Positions 39,105 to 47,085 of a stretch of 64,000 nucleotides of DNA are shown here, one piece after another; the stretch's first letter is position 1; the number at the start of each line of letters is the position of its first letter. This DNA is from Deltaproteobacteria bacterium (GTDB lineage: Bacteria > Myxococcota_A > Polyangia > GCA-2747355). Made by a program: the position numbers and the translations under genes. The notes below the pieces were generated by a model, which saw only the letters and a program-made list of their open reading frames with translations, ran no database searches and was not told where the DNA came from. Location: contig JACKDQ010000004.1 of NCBI GenBank assembly GCA_020633415.1, forward strand, positions 124,001 to 188,000, given 5' to 3'.

Positions 39105-39854
39105 ATGTTTCGGCGGACGCTACTATCGATGACCTTGCTCGCTGGCGGTTTGCGGCTGTTGCTCTGCTGTGGTTCCGCAGCGCCGATCGAGGCTGATGCG
39201 TTGATCAACGCCTGCATTCGCACGACCGCCTGCGGGTTGAGCGCCTATCCGCGGGTGAGCAATTGTGTCGATGCCTACAACAACTTGCATCGCCGCTTTG
39301 GTATTTCTGCCGCCTATGACGCTGCCTATCGTTGCGTCAATAGCGCGGGCGACTGTGAAGCGGTATTCCGCTGTTTCGGCACCAGTCGGCAGACGGCAGG
39401 TTGCGATACAAGTTTTCAGGCGCGTTGTATCGACGGCAAGGCGCTGTTTTGCGACACCATCGACAAGCGTGCCTACAGCTTGGACTGTGGCGCGGCCGGG
39501 CTCGGTTGCGCGATCGATCCCGTCGGCGCATTTAAGGCGGTCTGCACGCCCGGCAGCTGCAGCAGTTCGTACAAGTCGCGCTGCGACGGCGGACGACATC
39601 TTAGCTGCAACGTCAATGTGATCGCGATCGAGGATTGCCAGGCCTGCGGTCAAACCTGCAACGACGCATTGGGTTGCCAAGGACCGAGCCGCTGCAATCA
39701 AACCAACGACGGCTGCAACGACGCGCTTGACCGCTGTGGTGGCGACCAGCTGCAAAGCTGTTTCGATGGCCAATGGCGATCCACCGACTGCGCCGCACTC
39801 GGCCTCGGTCCTTGTGTTGACCAAAAAAACGGCGCCGCATGCAGCCAGCGTTAG
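39105..39854 (+). CDS. Cys-rich lipoprotein ending in the repeat array
   Basis: The product has 249 residues. A signal ends at LLLC or LLLCC near residue 21. The mature protein has about 30 cysteines in units such as CIRTTACG, CVNSAGDCEAVFRCFG, CIDGKALFCDTID, CSSSYKSRCDGGRHLSCN, CGQTCNDALGCQGPSRC and CGGDQLQSCFDGQWRSTDC, pointing to a disulfide-rich exported protein. It is 19 bp after the DUF2723 gene in the same direction. The TAG stop lies inside the first palindrome of the downstream tandem repeat, so its last few codons may derive from the repeat. Confidence 0.75.
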   Translation: MFRRTLLSMTLLAGGLRLLLCCGSAAPIEADALINACIRTTACGLSAYPRVSNCVDAYNNLHRRFGISAAYDAAYRCVNSAGDCEAVFRCFGTSRQTAGCDTSFQARCIDGKALFCDTIDKRAYSLDCGAAGLGCAIDPVGAFKAVCTPGSCSSSYKSRCDGGRHLSCNVNVIAIEDCQACGQTCNDALGCQGPSRCNQTNDGCNDALDRCGGDQLQSCFDGQWRSTDCAALGLGPCVDQKNGAACSQR

Positions 39855-40303
39855 CTGGCGAGGGGGCAATCGCAACGCAGCAACAGCAATCTGCTGCGAT
39901 CAGTCACATCGCAGCTCGATCATCGCCAACCGCAAGTTTTGGGGGTGAGCCAGCGTTAGCTGGCGAGGATGCAATCGCAACGCAGCAACAGCAATCTGCT
40001 GCGATCAGTCACATCGCAGCTCGATCATCGCCAACCGCAAGTTTTGGGGGTGAGCCAGCGTTAGCTGGCGAGGGGGCAATCGCAACGCAGCAACAGCAAT
40101 CTGCTGCGATCAGTCACATCGCAGCTCGATCATCGCCAACCGCAAGTTTTGGGGGTGAGCCAGCGTTAGCTGGCGAGGATGCAATCGCAACGCAGCAACA
40201 GCAATCTGCTGCGATCAGTCACATCGCAGCTCGATCATCGCCAACCGCAAGTTTTGGGGGTGAGCCAGCGTTAGCTGGCGAGGGGGCATTCTCAATGCCC
40301 CCT
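39845..40303. repeat. 105-bp tandem repeat array, 4 full units, alternating types
   Basis: The marker CAGCGTTAGC starts at 39846, 39951, 40056, 40161 and 40266, exactly 105 bp apart. Each unit has a hairpin GCCAGC-GTTA-GCTGGC and a second, CGCAGC...GCTGCG. Units 1, 3 and 5 read GAGGGGG and units 2 and 4 read GAGGATG after the first hairpin, so the array is two copies of a 210-bp dimer plus a partial unit. The partial unit ends in AGGGGGCATT-CTC-AATGCCCCCT (40281-40303), a 10-bp stem. Copies are otherwise near identical, showing recent expansion. The 105-bp period keeps one frame open, giving a 35-residue repeat that I do not consider a gene. Confidence 0.9.
40281..40303. terminator. Strong hairpin between convergent genes
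   Basis: A 10-bp stem (40281-40290 with 40294-40303) and CTC loop sits between the stops of the Cys-rich gene side and the cupin gene. No T-run follows in either direction, so it may act as a bidirectional barrier or RNA-end hairpin and only weakly as an intrinsic terminator. Confidence 0.4.
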
Positions 40304-40307
40304 TAGA

Positions 40308-40643
40308 TCACGCCGCGTTTGTCACCGAGACGGTGCGCAAGGTTTCTTTAACCTTCCAGCGACCGCTCAAACCGCGTGGCAAAAACAATGACGCACCGGC
40401 GGTAAGCTCGAGCTCGCGCCCATCGGCGAGAAAAACGATCGCTTTGCCGGAAAGTACGCATGTGCTCTGATCGGCATCGACATGCCAATCAAACTCGCCC
40501 TCGCCGTATTCCCAGACGTCGAGCGACGAGCGGCCGGTGCGATGCAAGTTTCGGCAGCAGATCCGGTGTTTGGCGGATTGCGGCAAAGCAGTTGGTGTGA
40601 GGGGTACATCTAGTAGACGGCGCGGAGTTAGCAACTGTTTCAC
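40308..40643 (-). CDS. Cupin domain protein
   Basis: The product has 111 residues. The single cupin barrel shows GRSSLDVWEYGEGEFDWHVDADQSTCVLSGKAIVFLADGRELELTAGASLFLPRGLSGRWKV, the DUF861/cupin_3 pattern, in which the sugar or small-acid-binding enzymes of the (S)-ureidoglycine class and many uncharacterised proteins fall. Only some of the usual metal ligands are present (WHVDADQS). It stands alone. Confidence 0.8.
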   Translation of the reverse strand: MKQLLTPRRLLDVPLTPTALPQSAKHRICCRNLHRTGRSSLDVWEYGEGEFDWHVDADQSTCVLSGKAIVFLADGRELELTAGASLFLPRGLSGRWKVKETLRTVSVTNAA

Positions 40644-40715
40644 TCCTTAAGGGGGGACCGACGGGCGGCCCAGCAGCGGGTCCGGCACCATGCTTCGGCC
40701 GGCCCACCTCGTCAA

Positions 40716-40756
40716 CCATTTTTTCGCATATTACCGAATCCAAAGCAAAAAAATGG
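40716..40756. promoter_or_regulatory. Near-perfect inverted repeat in a divergent promoter gap
   Basis: CCATTTTTTCGC (40716-40727) and GCAAAAAAATGG (40745-40756) pair over twelve positions with one mismatch around a 17-base AT-rich centre. It lies between divergent starts (cupin, 40643; outer-membrane-type gene, 40809). A regulator site or cruciform is possible; it is not followed by a simple terminator arrangement. Confidence 0.4.
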
Positions 40757-40808
40757 CTAGCGACCGTTAAAGGATGCACAGGGACACCCAAAAGGCAATA
40801 GAGGCAGT

Positions 40809-41402
40809 GTGAAAATTTTTGCAACATCTTGTAAATGCTTGTGTTTTACGACGTGGGCTCTGTTGTTCTCCGTCGGGGAGCTGCGCGCGCAGTCAACGTT
40901 GGACGGCTTTGATCCGCCGCGCGAACCCCGTCGCGAATACGGCGTCTTCGGTGGCGTGGCCAGCGCGTTGGCACCGACGGAAGCGCCCGGCGCGGTCATC
41001 GGATTATCCGCCGCCCAACTGATCCGGCGCACAGGCCTTCAGCAGGTTTGGGCGCGCGGAACACTGTGGGGCAGCTACATCAGCCAAACAGATTGGACCT
41101 TCTCGCCGATCCTCAGTACCGACGCTGGTGCGGTGATCGGCGAGCGCGTCGAGATCTACGGCATGCTCGGCGCCCAGCTGTTTGGCTTTGCACGACGCCA
41201 ACACCTGTGGGCGTTCGCGCCGATTGGGTTGACCGCGGGCGTGATGGTTGGCGTGCGCGTGACGAGCGGCCTATCGGTGCGCGTTCGCGGAAGTGTGCTG
41301 TGGCTACCTGGCCGGACCACCGCAGCGATGAACGACATCGGCGATTTGGGCCGGCCTGATCTGGTGTGGGTCTTTAGTGGGCTGGAGTTGGCCTGGCGCT
41401 AG
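40809..41402 (+). CDS. Secreted, probably outer-membrane protein
   Basis: The product has 197 residues from GTG 40809 with GAGG upstream. A signal peptide ends about ELRAQ. The remaining strands (YGVFGGVASALAPTEAPGAVIGLSAAQL, VWARGTLWGSYISQTDWTFSPILSTDAGAVIG, GMLGAQLFGFARRQHLW, GLSVRVRGSVLWLPG) end in VWVFSGLELAWR, suggesting a small beta-barrel. No family is recognised. It converges on the YbjN-like gene. Confidence 0.68.
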   Translation: MKIFATSCKCLCFTTWALLFSVGELRAQSTLDGFDPPREPRREYGVFGGVASALAPTEAPGAVIGLSAAQLIRRTGLQQVWARGTLWGSYISQTDWTFSPILSTDAGAVIGERVEIYGMLGAQLFGFARRQHLWAFAPIGLTAGVMVGVRVTSGLSVRVRGSVLWLPGRTTAAMNDIGDLGRPDLVWVFSGLELAWR

Positions 41403-41406
41403 GTGC

Positions 41407-41898
41407 CTAGTCTGCACTGAGCTCGAAGGCGTCCGGCTCGCCGCCGAGAATGCGTGCCATCGCCGACTCTTCGAGCAGGTCCTGCATGCGCTGTCCGCCG
41501 AAGTTGCGGATGATTCGATCGTCCCATTCGTCGGCGATCAGCGCCACATCGCGGATCGTTGCCAACAACTCTTCCGGGTCGAGCGTTGGTCCTCCGAGGA
41601 TCGAATGCAGGAACAGCACGAGGTTGTCTTCTCTCGTATAGGCGAACGCGCCAAAGCGTAGCAGCGAGTTTAGCGCCAGCAGCTGCAGGGCCAAGCTGGG
41701 CTCCATCCGCACGCCTCGCACGAGCTGCGCGACGCAACGGACGATCGCGCGATCATCGCCCCAGGGAACGACGCTGATCATCACATAGCTTGAGCCTTGC
41801 TTGACGACATACATCCGCTCTTCGATCTTGCGGAACGCCTTGTTGCCGCTGAGCGTGCTCTCGATCGTTTCACAGCTGCTTTTTTCCGCCGCGTTCAT
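41407..41898 (-). CDS. YbjN/T3SS-chaperone-like protein
   Basis: The product has 163 residues. It fits the YbjN and CesT-like chaperone fold in length and segments: FRKIEERMYVVKQGSSYVMISVVPWGDDRAIVRCVAQLVRGVRMEPSLALQLLALNSLLRFGAFAYTREDNLVLFLHSILG. Such proteins are small, cytosolic and without known catalysis; some bind peptides. It lies between two convergent neighbours and has no obvious partner. Confidence 0.68.
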   Translation of the reverse strand: MNAAEKSSCETIESTLSGNKAFRKIEERMYVVKQGSSYVMISVVPWGDDRAIVRCVAQLVRGVRMEPSLALQLLALNSLLRFGAFAYTREDNLVLFLHSILGGPTLDPEELLATIRDVALIADEWDDRIIRNFGGQRMQDLLEESAMARILGGEPDAFELSAD

Positions 41899-41951
41899 CT
41901 TTCACCCCTAAACGTACTGTGCACGTCTATCACAACTGTCGGCCGTTGAAA

Positions 41952-43475
41952 ATGCGGGGTGCTCTGCGTCATGCTCGATGGGTGCGGCGATTGGTCATTT
42001 ATGGAATCTGCTTGTTCAGCTTGCCGGGGCAGGCCGCGCCGCTCGAACAGCGTGCGGCGGCTGCGGCGCTGGCAGCGGCTGGGGCGCTGGCAGACGGCGA
42101 GAACGTCAAGGCGGTTCGTTGGGCGTTACAGGGTCGACAGCTAACGCGCGCCAAATCGCTGTTCGACGCTCTGGTTGGCTTGATCGCCTACGACGGCGGG
42201 CGCATCGTCGACGCATTTCACTTGTTACAGCGCGCACAAGAAGGCAGCACCGATCCGCTGATCCATTACTGGTACGCCCGGGCGGCGCTCCGTCGCGGCA
42301 AATCGAGCACCGCGTATGGGGCGATGCGACGAGCCGTTGCACTCGGCGGCGATCGCGCGCTGTTGCGACTCGGTATGGCTGCCACGGCGCAAGCGCTAGG
42401 GCGCGCACAAGAAGCGCGCCAGTCGCTGCGGATCGTCGCCGAGCGGGTCGCCAATATCGTCGACCCGTCGCTCTTCCCGACGGCACGCTACGGGGCTGTA
42501 CAGCTGGTGATTCAGCGCATGCGAAACGTCGACCGCACTTCATTGATGCGGACTGAGGCGGTGCTCGCTTGGCGGACCGGGGCATATTTTCTCGCTCACG
42601 CGCGCTTTGCTGGGTTGCTGAAGCGGCGCGCAGGCGATGCCGATAGCGGCCAGATGGTTGTCCAATGTTTGGTCAAGCTGGGGCGCGAGCGCCAGGCCTG
42701 TGAGTTGGCCCGTCGCGCGCTCGTTCGTTTTCCTCGGCATATTGACCTGGCGATCGCCGTCGCCAATTGCGAGATCGAGCAGCGTCGGTATGCGGCAGCA
42801 GTGCCGCTTCTGCGTCGCGCTGTCGAACGACGGCCGCGAGACGCCGATCTGCTGACCTTGCTCGCACAGGCCTGTACGGAAAGCGGCGACGTGAATTGCG
42901 CTGAGCGCTACTTTCGCTTTGCCCTGTTGCGCAAGCCCGAGTTAGCCGCAGCTCAGCTCGGGCTGGGGAAGTTGCTGCTCGGACGGCGAGAATATCGCCG
43001 CGCCGAGCTGCGCCTGATGGCGGCGATCCGCGCCGACCCGACGGTGAGCGATGGCTATCTCGCCGCGGCGGATCTGCTCGATGCAGTCAAGCGTCGCGCC
43101 GCTGCGCGCCGGCTGCTGGCCCGTGGCAAGCGTTTGGCACAGCGCCTTGCACCGCTTGAGCGTCGCGTCGCTCAGGCGACCGCCGAGGCGGGACGGATCT
43201 CACAGGCGCTTGAGCAATGCGCTTGCCGCGGGGAGGTGCGTTGCCGTGCAGTCAACGCTGCGTCTTGCCGCGCAGCCGTTGGCGCGCTAACCGGCGTGGT
43301 TCGGCGCTGGTTTTTGGCCCATCTTCGCGGTGGCCAGCCTCCGCCAATCAACGTTACCCGGCCGCTGCTCAGCGCGCACCCGGCAACGTTGCTGCAGGAC
43401 CTCGGTCCGCACTATGGCAAAAAAGTGCTGAAGCGCTCGCTTCCGGTGGTGCGCGCCGACTTGCTTGCTCGCTAA
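41952..43475 (+). CDS. Exported TPR repeat protein
   Basis: The product has 507 residues from ATG 41952 (GTG 41919 is also open). A signal-like segment (about 12-30, LVIYGICLFSLPGQAAP) is followed by helical repeats: PLIHYWYARAALRRGKSSTAYGAMRRAVALGGDRALL, QMVVQCLVKLGRERQACELARRALVRFPRHIDLAIAVANCEIEQRRYAAAVPLLRRAVERRPRDADLLTLLAQAC, RYFRFALLRKPELAAAQLGLGKLLLGRREYRRAEL. It probably scaffolds envelope proteins. A short Cys-rich element (CACRGEVRCRAVNAASC) near residue 430 is unusual in TPR proteins. Confidence 0.75.
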   Translation: MRGALRHARWVRRLVIYGICLFSLPGQAAPLEQRAAAAALAAAGALADGENVKAVRWALQGRQLTRAKSLFDALVGLIAYDGGRIVDAFHLLQRAQEGSTDPLIHYWYARAALRRGKSSTAYGAMRRAVALGGDRALLRLGMAATAQALGRAQEARQSLRIVAERVANIVDPSLFPTARYGAVQLVIQRMRNVDRTSLMRTEAVLAWRTGAYFLAHARFAGLLKRRAGDADSGQMVVQCLVKLGRERQACELARRALVRFPRHIDLAIAVANCEIEQRRYAAAVPLLRRAVERRPRDADLLTLLAQACTESGDVNCAERYFRFALLRKPELAAAQLGLGKLLLGRREYRRAELRLMAAIRADPTVSDGYLAAADLLDAVKRRAAARRLLARGKRLAQRLAPLERRVAQATAEAGRISQALEQCACRGEVRCRAVNAASCRAAVGALTGVVRRWFLAHLRGGQPPPINVTRPLLSAHPATLLQDLGPHYGKKVLKRSLPVVRADLLAR

Positions 43476-43649
43476 GCGACCGACTTTAAAACGATATTTA
43501 ACTCAGTGCGTAATTCGTTTCCCGCTCGCCGCGGCCACTGCGCAGCTGCGGCGCGGCTCGGTGCGACGGCGACTAGCGTTTCCGGCAGTTTAGCCGCGAT
43601 TGGTCGCTGGCCTCGTCTTTGCTACTCACCTGCCCTGAGGAGTATGCCA

Positions 43650-44747
43650 ATGCGTCACCTGGCGAATGCCGAAACGCAGTCATCGACCGCTCACGACACG
43701 CGTGTGGCGGTTGTTCTCAATGCCAATGCCCGCCGTGTCACCCCAGCGATTGTGAGGCAAATCACGAATATCGTTGGTGAGTCCTCAGTATTTCTTTCCC
43801 GGTCGCTCGAACAAGCGTCGTTCATCGCCCGTCATATCGTCAATCGCGGCTACGACACCGTGCTCTGCGGTGGCGGCGATGGCACTTTTACGCGGTGCGT
43901 AACAGACGTGGCAGCGCTGCGGCCCGCACGCCTGCCGGCCTTCGGCATCTTGCGCCTGGGAACCGGCAACGCGCTGGCCGATGTGCTAGGTGCAGCCAAA
44001 GGTCGCGCTTTCGAACAAGATATCGCTGCCGCACAGCGCATCGATAGCCGCGTCACGTTGCCGCTGCTTCGCGTCGACGAACAGATCGCGCCATTTGCGG
44101 GGTTTGGCCTCGATGCGATGATCCTCGAGGATTACGGGCAGGTGAAATCGCGCCTCGCTGACTTGCCGCTTGGAAAGTTCGTCGGTCAGGGACATGCCGG
44201 GTATGGCCTGGCGATCGCTAGCCGATCGGTGTGGCGTCTGATGCTCGAGCAGCCGGCAGAAGTCACCGTGCGCAACGACGGTTTACCGGCCTATCCCCTC
44301 GGTGCCAATGGCTTGCCGGTCGGGCCGGCGGTCGAGCGTGGCGATGTGATCTATCGCGGTCCCGCTATTCTCGCTGGTGCGTCAACCGTGCCCTGTTTCG
44401 GGTTCGGCGTACGGATCTATCCGCAGGTGACTGCGCTGCAGGATCGCTTTCAGCTGCGTTTGGCCAATGTCTCCGCGCCGACGATCGTCGCTAAGTTGCC
44501 CCAGGTGCTGAGCGGAACGTTCTTTCACCCGCGCGTGTGGGACTACGCCTGCACCGCAGTGACGATGGAAGTGGCCAATCCGTCGGCCGCTCAAATCGGC
44601 GGTGACATCGTTGGTCAGCGTCGTCAGCTTAAGCTTCGTTTGACCTCGGTGCCGGCGATCGCCGGACCGAATCGCCAGCCGGATGTTTCCGTTGCCGCGA
44701 TCGATCGTGCCGATGCGTCCCAATGCGCGATGGTCAGCGCGTTTTAG
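43650..44747 (+). CDS. DAGK-type lipid/sphingosine kinase-like protein
   Basis: The product has 365 residues from ATG 43650, which has GAGGAG seven bases upstream; frames open to 43506 lack this. The diacylglycerol kinase catalytic domain has TVLCGGGDGTFTRCVTDV (the GGDGT motif) and LGTGNALADVLG. The C-terminal beta-sandwich (about 195-340) completes the fold. It could phosphorylate diacylglycerol or another lipid. It has an unusual length of insert in the middle (LEQPAEVTVRNDGLPAYPLGANGLPVGPAVERGDVIYRGPA). It converges on efpL. Confidence 0.8.
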   Translation: MRHLANAETQSSTAHDTRVAVVLNANARRVTPAIVRQITNIVGESSVFLSRSLEQASFIARHIVNRGYDTVLCGGGDGTFTRCVTDVAALRPARLPAFGILRLGTGNALADVLGAAKGRAFEQDIAAAQRIDSRVTLPLLRVDEQIAPFAGFGLDAMILEDYGQVKSRLADLPLGKFVGQGHAGYGLAIASRSVWRLMLEQPAEVTVRNDGLPAYPLGANGLPVGPAVERGDVIYRGPAILAGASTVPCFGFGVRIYPQVTALQDRFQLRLANVSAPTIVAKLPQVLSGTFFHPRVWDYACTAVTMEVANPSAAQIGGDIVGQRRQLKLRLTSVPAIAGPNRQPDVSVAAIDRADASQCAMVSAF

Positions 44748-44788
44748 AGCGGTCGCGTTGTGGAGCGCCGTCGCCCGTGGGCCGATGC

Positions 44789-45355
44789 CTAGGCGCGGCG
44801 GATATAGCGGCATTCTCGGGTATCGATCACCAGCACGTCTCCCTCGGCGACAAACAGCGGTACTTGCACCTCGAGCCCCGTCTCTAACTTGGCCGCTTTG
44901 GTTACGTTGGTTACGGTGTCGCCTTTGATCGCCGGCTCGGTCTCGGCGACCTTGAGCTCGACGGTGTTGGGGACCTCGATGCCGATCACACGTCCCTCGA
45001 AAAACACCGCGCGCACGCTGTCGTTGGGCAGAATGTAGCCAAGCTGCTCCTCGATCTCGGCGCGTTTGACCGGGTGCTGCTCGTAGTTTTCGCTATCCAT
45101 GAAATAGAACGTCTCACCGCCCTCGTCGTAAAGGTACTGGCAGGGACGAATCTCGAAATCCGGTTCTTTGAGGCGCTCGCCGGACTTGAAGGTCTTGCTG
45201 ACGAGCTGCTTGGTGCGCAGATTGCGCAGACGCGTCTTGATCAAGGTTGCTGCGCCTCGCGCCGACGGTGATTGGGTATTGTAGTCGACCACGACGAATG
45301 GTTCGCCGTCCAGCTCGAGCCTCATTCCTTTTTTGATGTCACTTGTAGTCGCCAT
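44789..45355 (-). CDS. efpL: EfpL/YeiP-type elongation factor P-like protein
   Basis: The product has 188 residues from ATG 45355, with AGAGGAA upstream. Three beta-domains of the EF-P fold are present (KKGMRLELDGEPFVVVDY; KLETGLEVQVPLFVAEGDVLVIDTRECRYIRR). The loop that carries the modified lysine in EF-P reads TQSPSARGAATLIKTRLRNL, almost the same as QSPTARGAATLYKMR in E. coli YeiP (EfpL), so the tip residue is Arg and no lysine modification is expected. EfpL relieves ribosome stalling at proline-rich and other motifs. It is divergent from a zinc-ribbon protein. Confidence 0.88.
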   Translation of the reverse strand: MATTSDIKKGMRLELDGEPFVVVDYNTQSPSARGAATLIKTRLRNLRTKQLVSKTFKSGERLKEPDFEIRPCQYLYDEGGETFYFMDSENYEQHPVKRAEIEEQLGYILPNDSVRAVFFEGRVIGIEVPNTVELKVAETEPAIKGDTVTNVTKAAKLETGLEVQVPLFVAEGDVLVIDTRECRYIRRA

Positions 45356-45497
45356 GATTCCTCTCATTGCCTCAGCGGCGAATTGTCGACGACGGGTATT
45401 TATTCGTCGGACCAACCGGTCGTGTTTGACAGCCCTTGGCCAGCTTCTTACCATGGCTGACTGCAATCGGGGCGACAAGCAACCCCAACGAGGCGCG

Positions 45498-46976
45498 ATG
45501 CGATTCTGTCCGTTCTGTGCTCAAGAGATGGTCGACGACGCTGTCGATTGCGCCTACTGCGGCAAGCCTCTGCCGCAGGCCGCTGCCGCAGCGCCGCCGG
45601 TCGGCCGAGAAACACAGCGCGGTTTCGAGGACGCGCCCCAGGCACCGACACCGCCGCGCGCGCCGTCACCACGCGCGCCGGGGGGGGCGAAAAAAACTGT
45701 TCTCGGATACAGCCCCGGCGGCCTTCCCGGGCTGTCGGGATTGGCGTCGCCGCCCCCACCCCCGGCGACGCCGGGGCGCGCCCCGCTTGCCGAGCCGAGT
45801 TATCGGCGGGATGACACGGTGCCTACGCCGCCGCCCGAGATGGTCGCGCCTCCAGACATCGACGAGCCGCATTCGTCGAGCCGACGCGCAAACACGCTGC
45901 TCGGCGGTATGGCTGCTCCGACGACGCCGACGCTGCCACCGACCATCCCACCGGCCTCGGCTCGGCCGATCCCACCGACCACGGCGCAAGCGGCGTCACC
46001 TTTGGACACCTTGGCGACCGAGGTCGACCTGTCGATCAGCGAGTCGGTGGCGATGCCTGCTCAACGCACCAGCCATCTGCCCGGTGAGGCGCCGACCGCG
46101 CTGCCCGTGATTCCTCCTTCGTTGGCCGAGCTCGGCATCGAACCGATGCCGCGCGATGGGCCGCCGGGCTTTTTTGGCGGCGTCCCATACTTTTTTAGCG
46201 TGCTCGGTGCGCGGATGCGCTATCGCCGAGCGACCGCCCAGTTGCGCAAAGCCGCGGTGTTGCAGCGTGATGCGCACAAGGCGGCGCTCGCCGCCCTTGG
46301 TCGCGCCGGCCGTGAGCGTGGGGTCGGACTCGAACAGTCGCCCGAACAGGCTCAGGCGCTCGACCAATTGGCTAGCCAGCTGGCCGAGCTCGATCGCCAG
46401 CAACAGCAAGCCGAAGCCACCTTGGAGCAGGCGACGGTCGCCCATGAAGCCCTCGTCGCTGAACGTCTCCAACAGATCGCCACAGCGATCGATCAGCTCA
46501 ACGCAGCGCGCCGGTCGCTGTTGGCCGCGTTGAAGAGCACCGAGCAACCCGTCGATGAAACGCAACGCGAAGCGCTCAAGCAGCGAATGGTCGAGCGTCG
46601 ACGAGCGGTGCAAGAGCTCCGCCAAGGCATCGAGCTTTCCAAGCGCGGTGTCGCGGTGCGCAAGCGTGAGCTGGCAGGTCTGAAGCGCACTCAGCTGATC
46701 GAGCGACGGCGGCTTACGCAAGCTGAAAGCGAGCTTCTACAGGCCTTGGGTCTGCGGCTTGTCGAGCTGGCGCCGACTGCGCTTTCTCTCCAGCTTGAAG
46801 GCGTGCGAGAAAACAGCCAAGCGCTCGAAACCATCGAACGTCAGCTCGCTTACTTGGAAGGCGAGGATAAATCCTACGATCCGATCGGCTTTAAGAACGG
46901 GCTGATCGTTTGCGCTGTCGCTGGCGGTCTGCTACTGGCTGGCTTGACCGTCGGTCTGCTGCTGTTGCTGCTTTAG
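45498..46976 (+). CDS. Zinc-ribbon, coiled-coil protein with C-terminal membrane anchor
   Basis: The product has 492 residues from ATG 45498, with GAGG upstream. The N-terminal zinc ribbon FCPFCAQEMVDDAVDCAYCGKPLP (two CxxC) precedes a Pro/Ala-rich linker (about 25-230). Residues of about 265-450 form a long coiled coil (ELDRQQQQAEATLEQATVAHEALVAERLQQIATAIDQLNAARRSLLAALK). The C-terminal 25 residues are a membrane segment (LIVCAVAGGLLLAGLTVGLLLLLL), so it is tail-anchored. No family name is apparent. A role in envelope organisation is plausible only. It faces away from efpL. Confidence 0.77.
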   Translation: MRFCPFCAQEMVDDAVDCAYCGKPLPQAAAAAPPVGRETQRGFEDAPQAPTPPRAPSPRAPGGAKKTVLGYSPGGLPGLSGLASPPPPPATPGRAPLAEPSYRRDDTVPTPPPEMVAPPDIDEPHSSSRRANTLLGGMAAPTTPTLPPTIPPASARPIPPTTAQAASPLDTLATEVDLSISESVAMPAQRTSHLPGEAPTALPVIPPSLAELGIEPMPRDGPPGFFGGVPYFFSVLGARMRYRRATAQLRKAAVLQRDAHKAALAALGRAGRERGVGLEQSPEQAQALDQLASQLAELDRQQQQAEATLEQATVAHEALVAERLQQIATAIDQLNAARRSLLAALKSTEQPVDETQREALKQRMVERRRAVQELRQGIELSKRGVAVRKRELAGLKRTQLIERRRLTQAESELLQALGLRLVELAPTALSLQLEGVRENSQALETIERQLAYLEGEDKSYDPIGFKNGLIVCAVAGGLLLAGLTVGLLLLLL

Positions 46977-47085
46977 CTTCGACCGCGGGTCGAGATAGCG
47001 TTCAGCGCAAGCTAACCGCCGATCTGCGCGCTGCAGCGCGCCTTGAAACTCGTCAGCGTCAACAACAAGTGGTAACATTCAGTTC

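Noticed and set aside
39845..40303. CRISPR array
   Set aside because: The units are contiguous 105-bp copies with no variable spacers and no cas genes nearby.
40281..40303. Classical intrinsic terminator
   Set aside because: The hairpin has no T-run on either side, so I list it only as a weak terminator candidate.
39839..40306. 155-residue open frame across the tandem repeat
   Set aside because: It exists only because the 105-bp period is a multiple of three; it has no ribosome site and no known domain.
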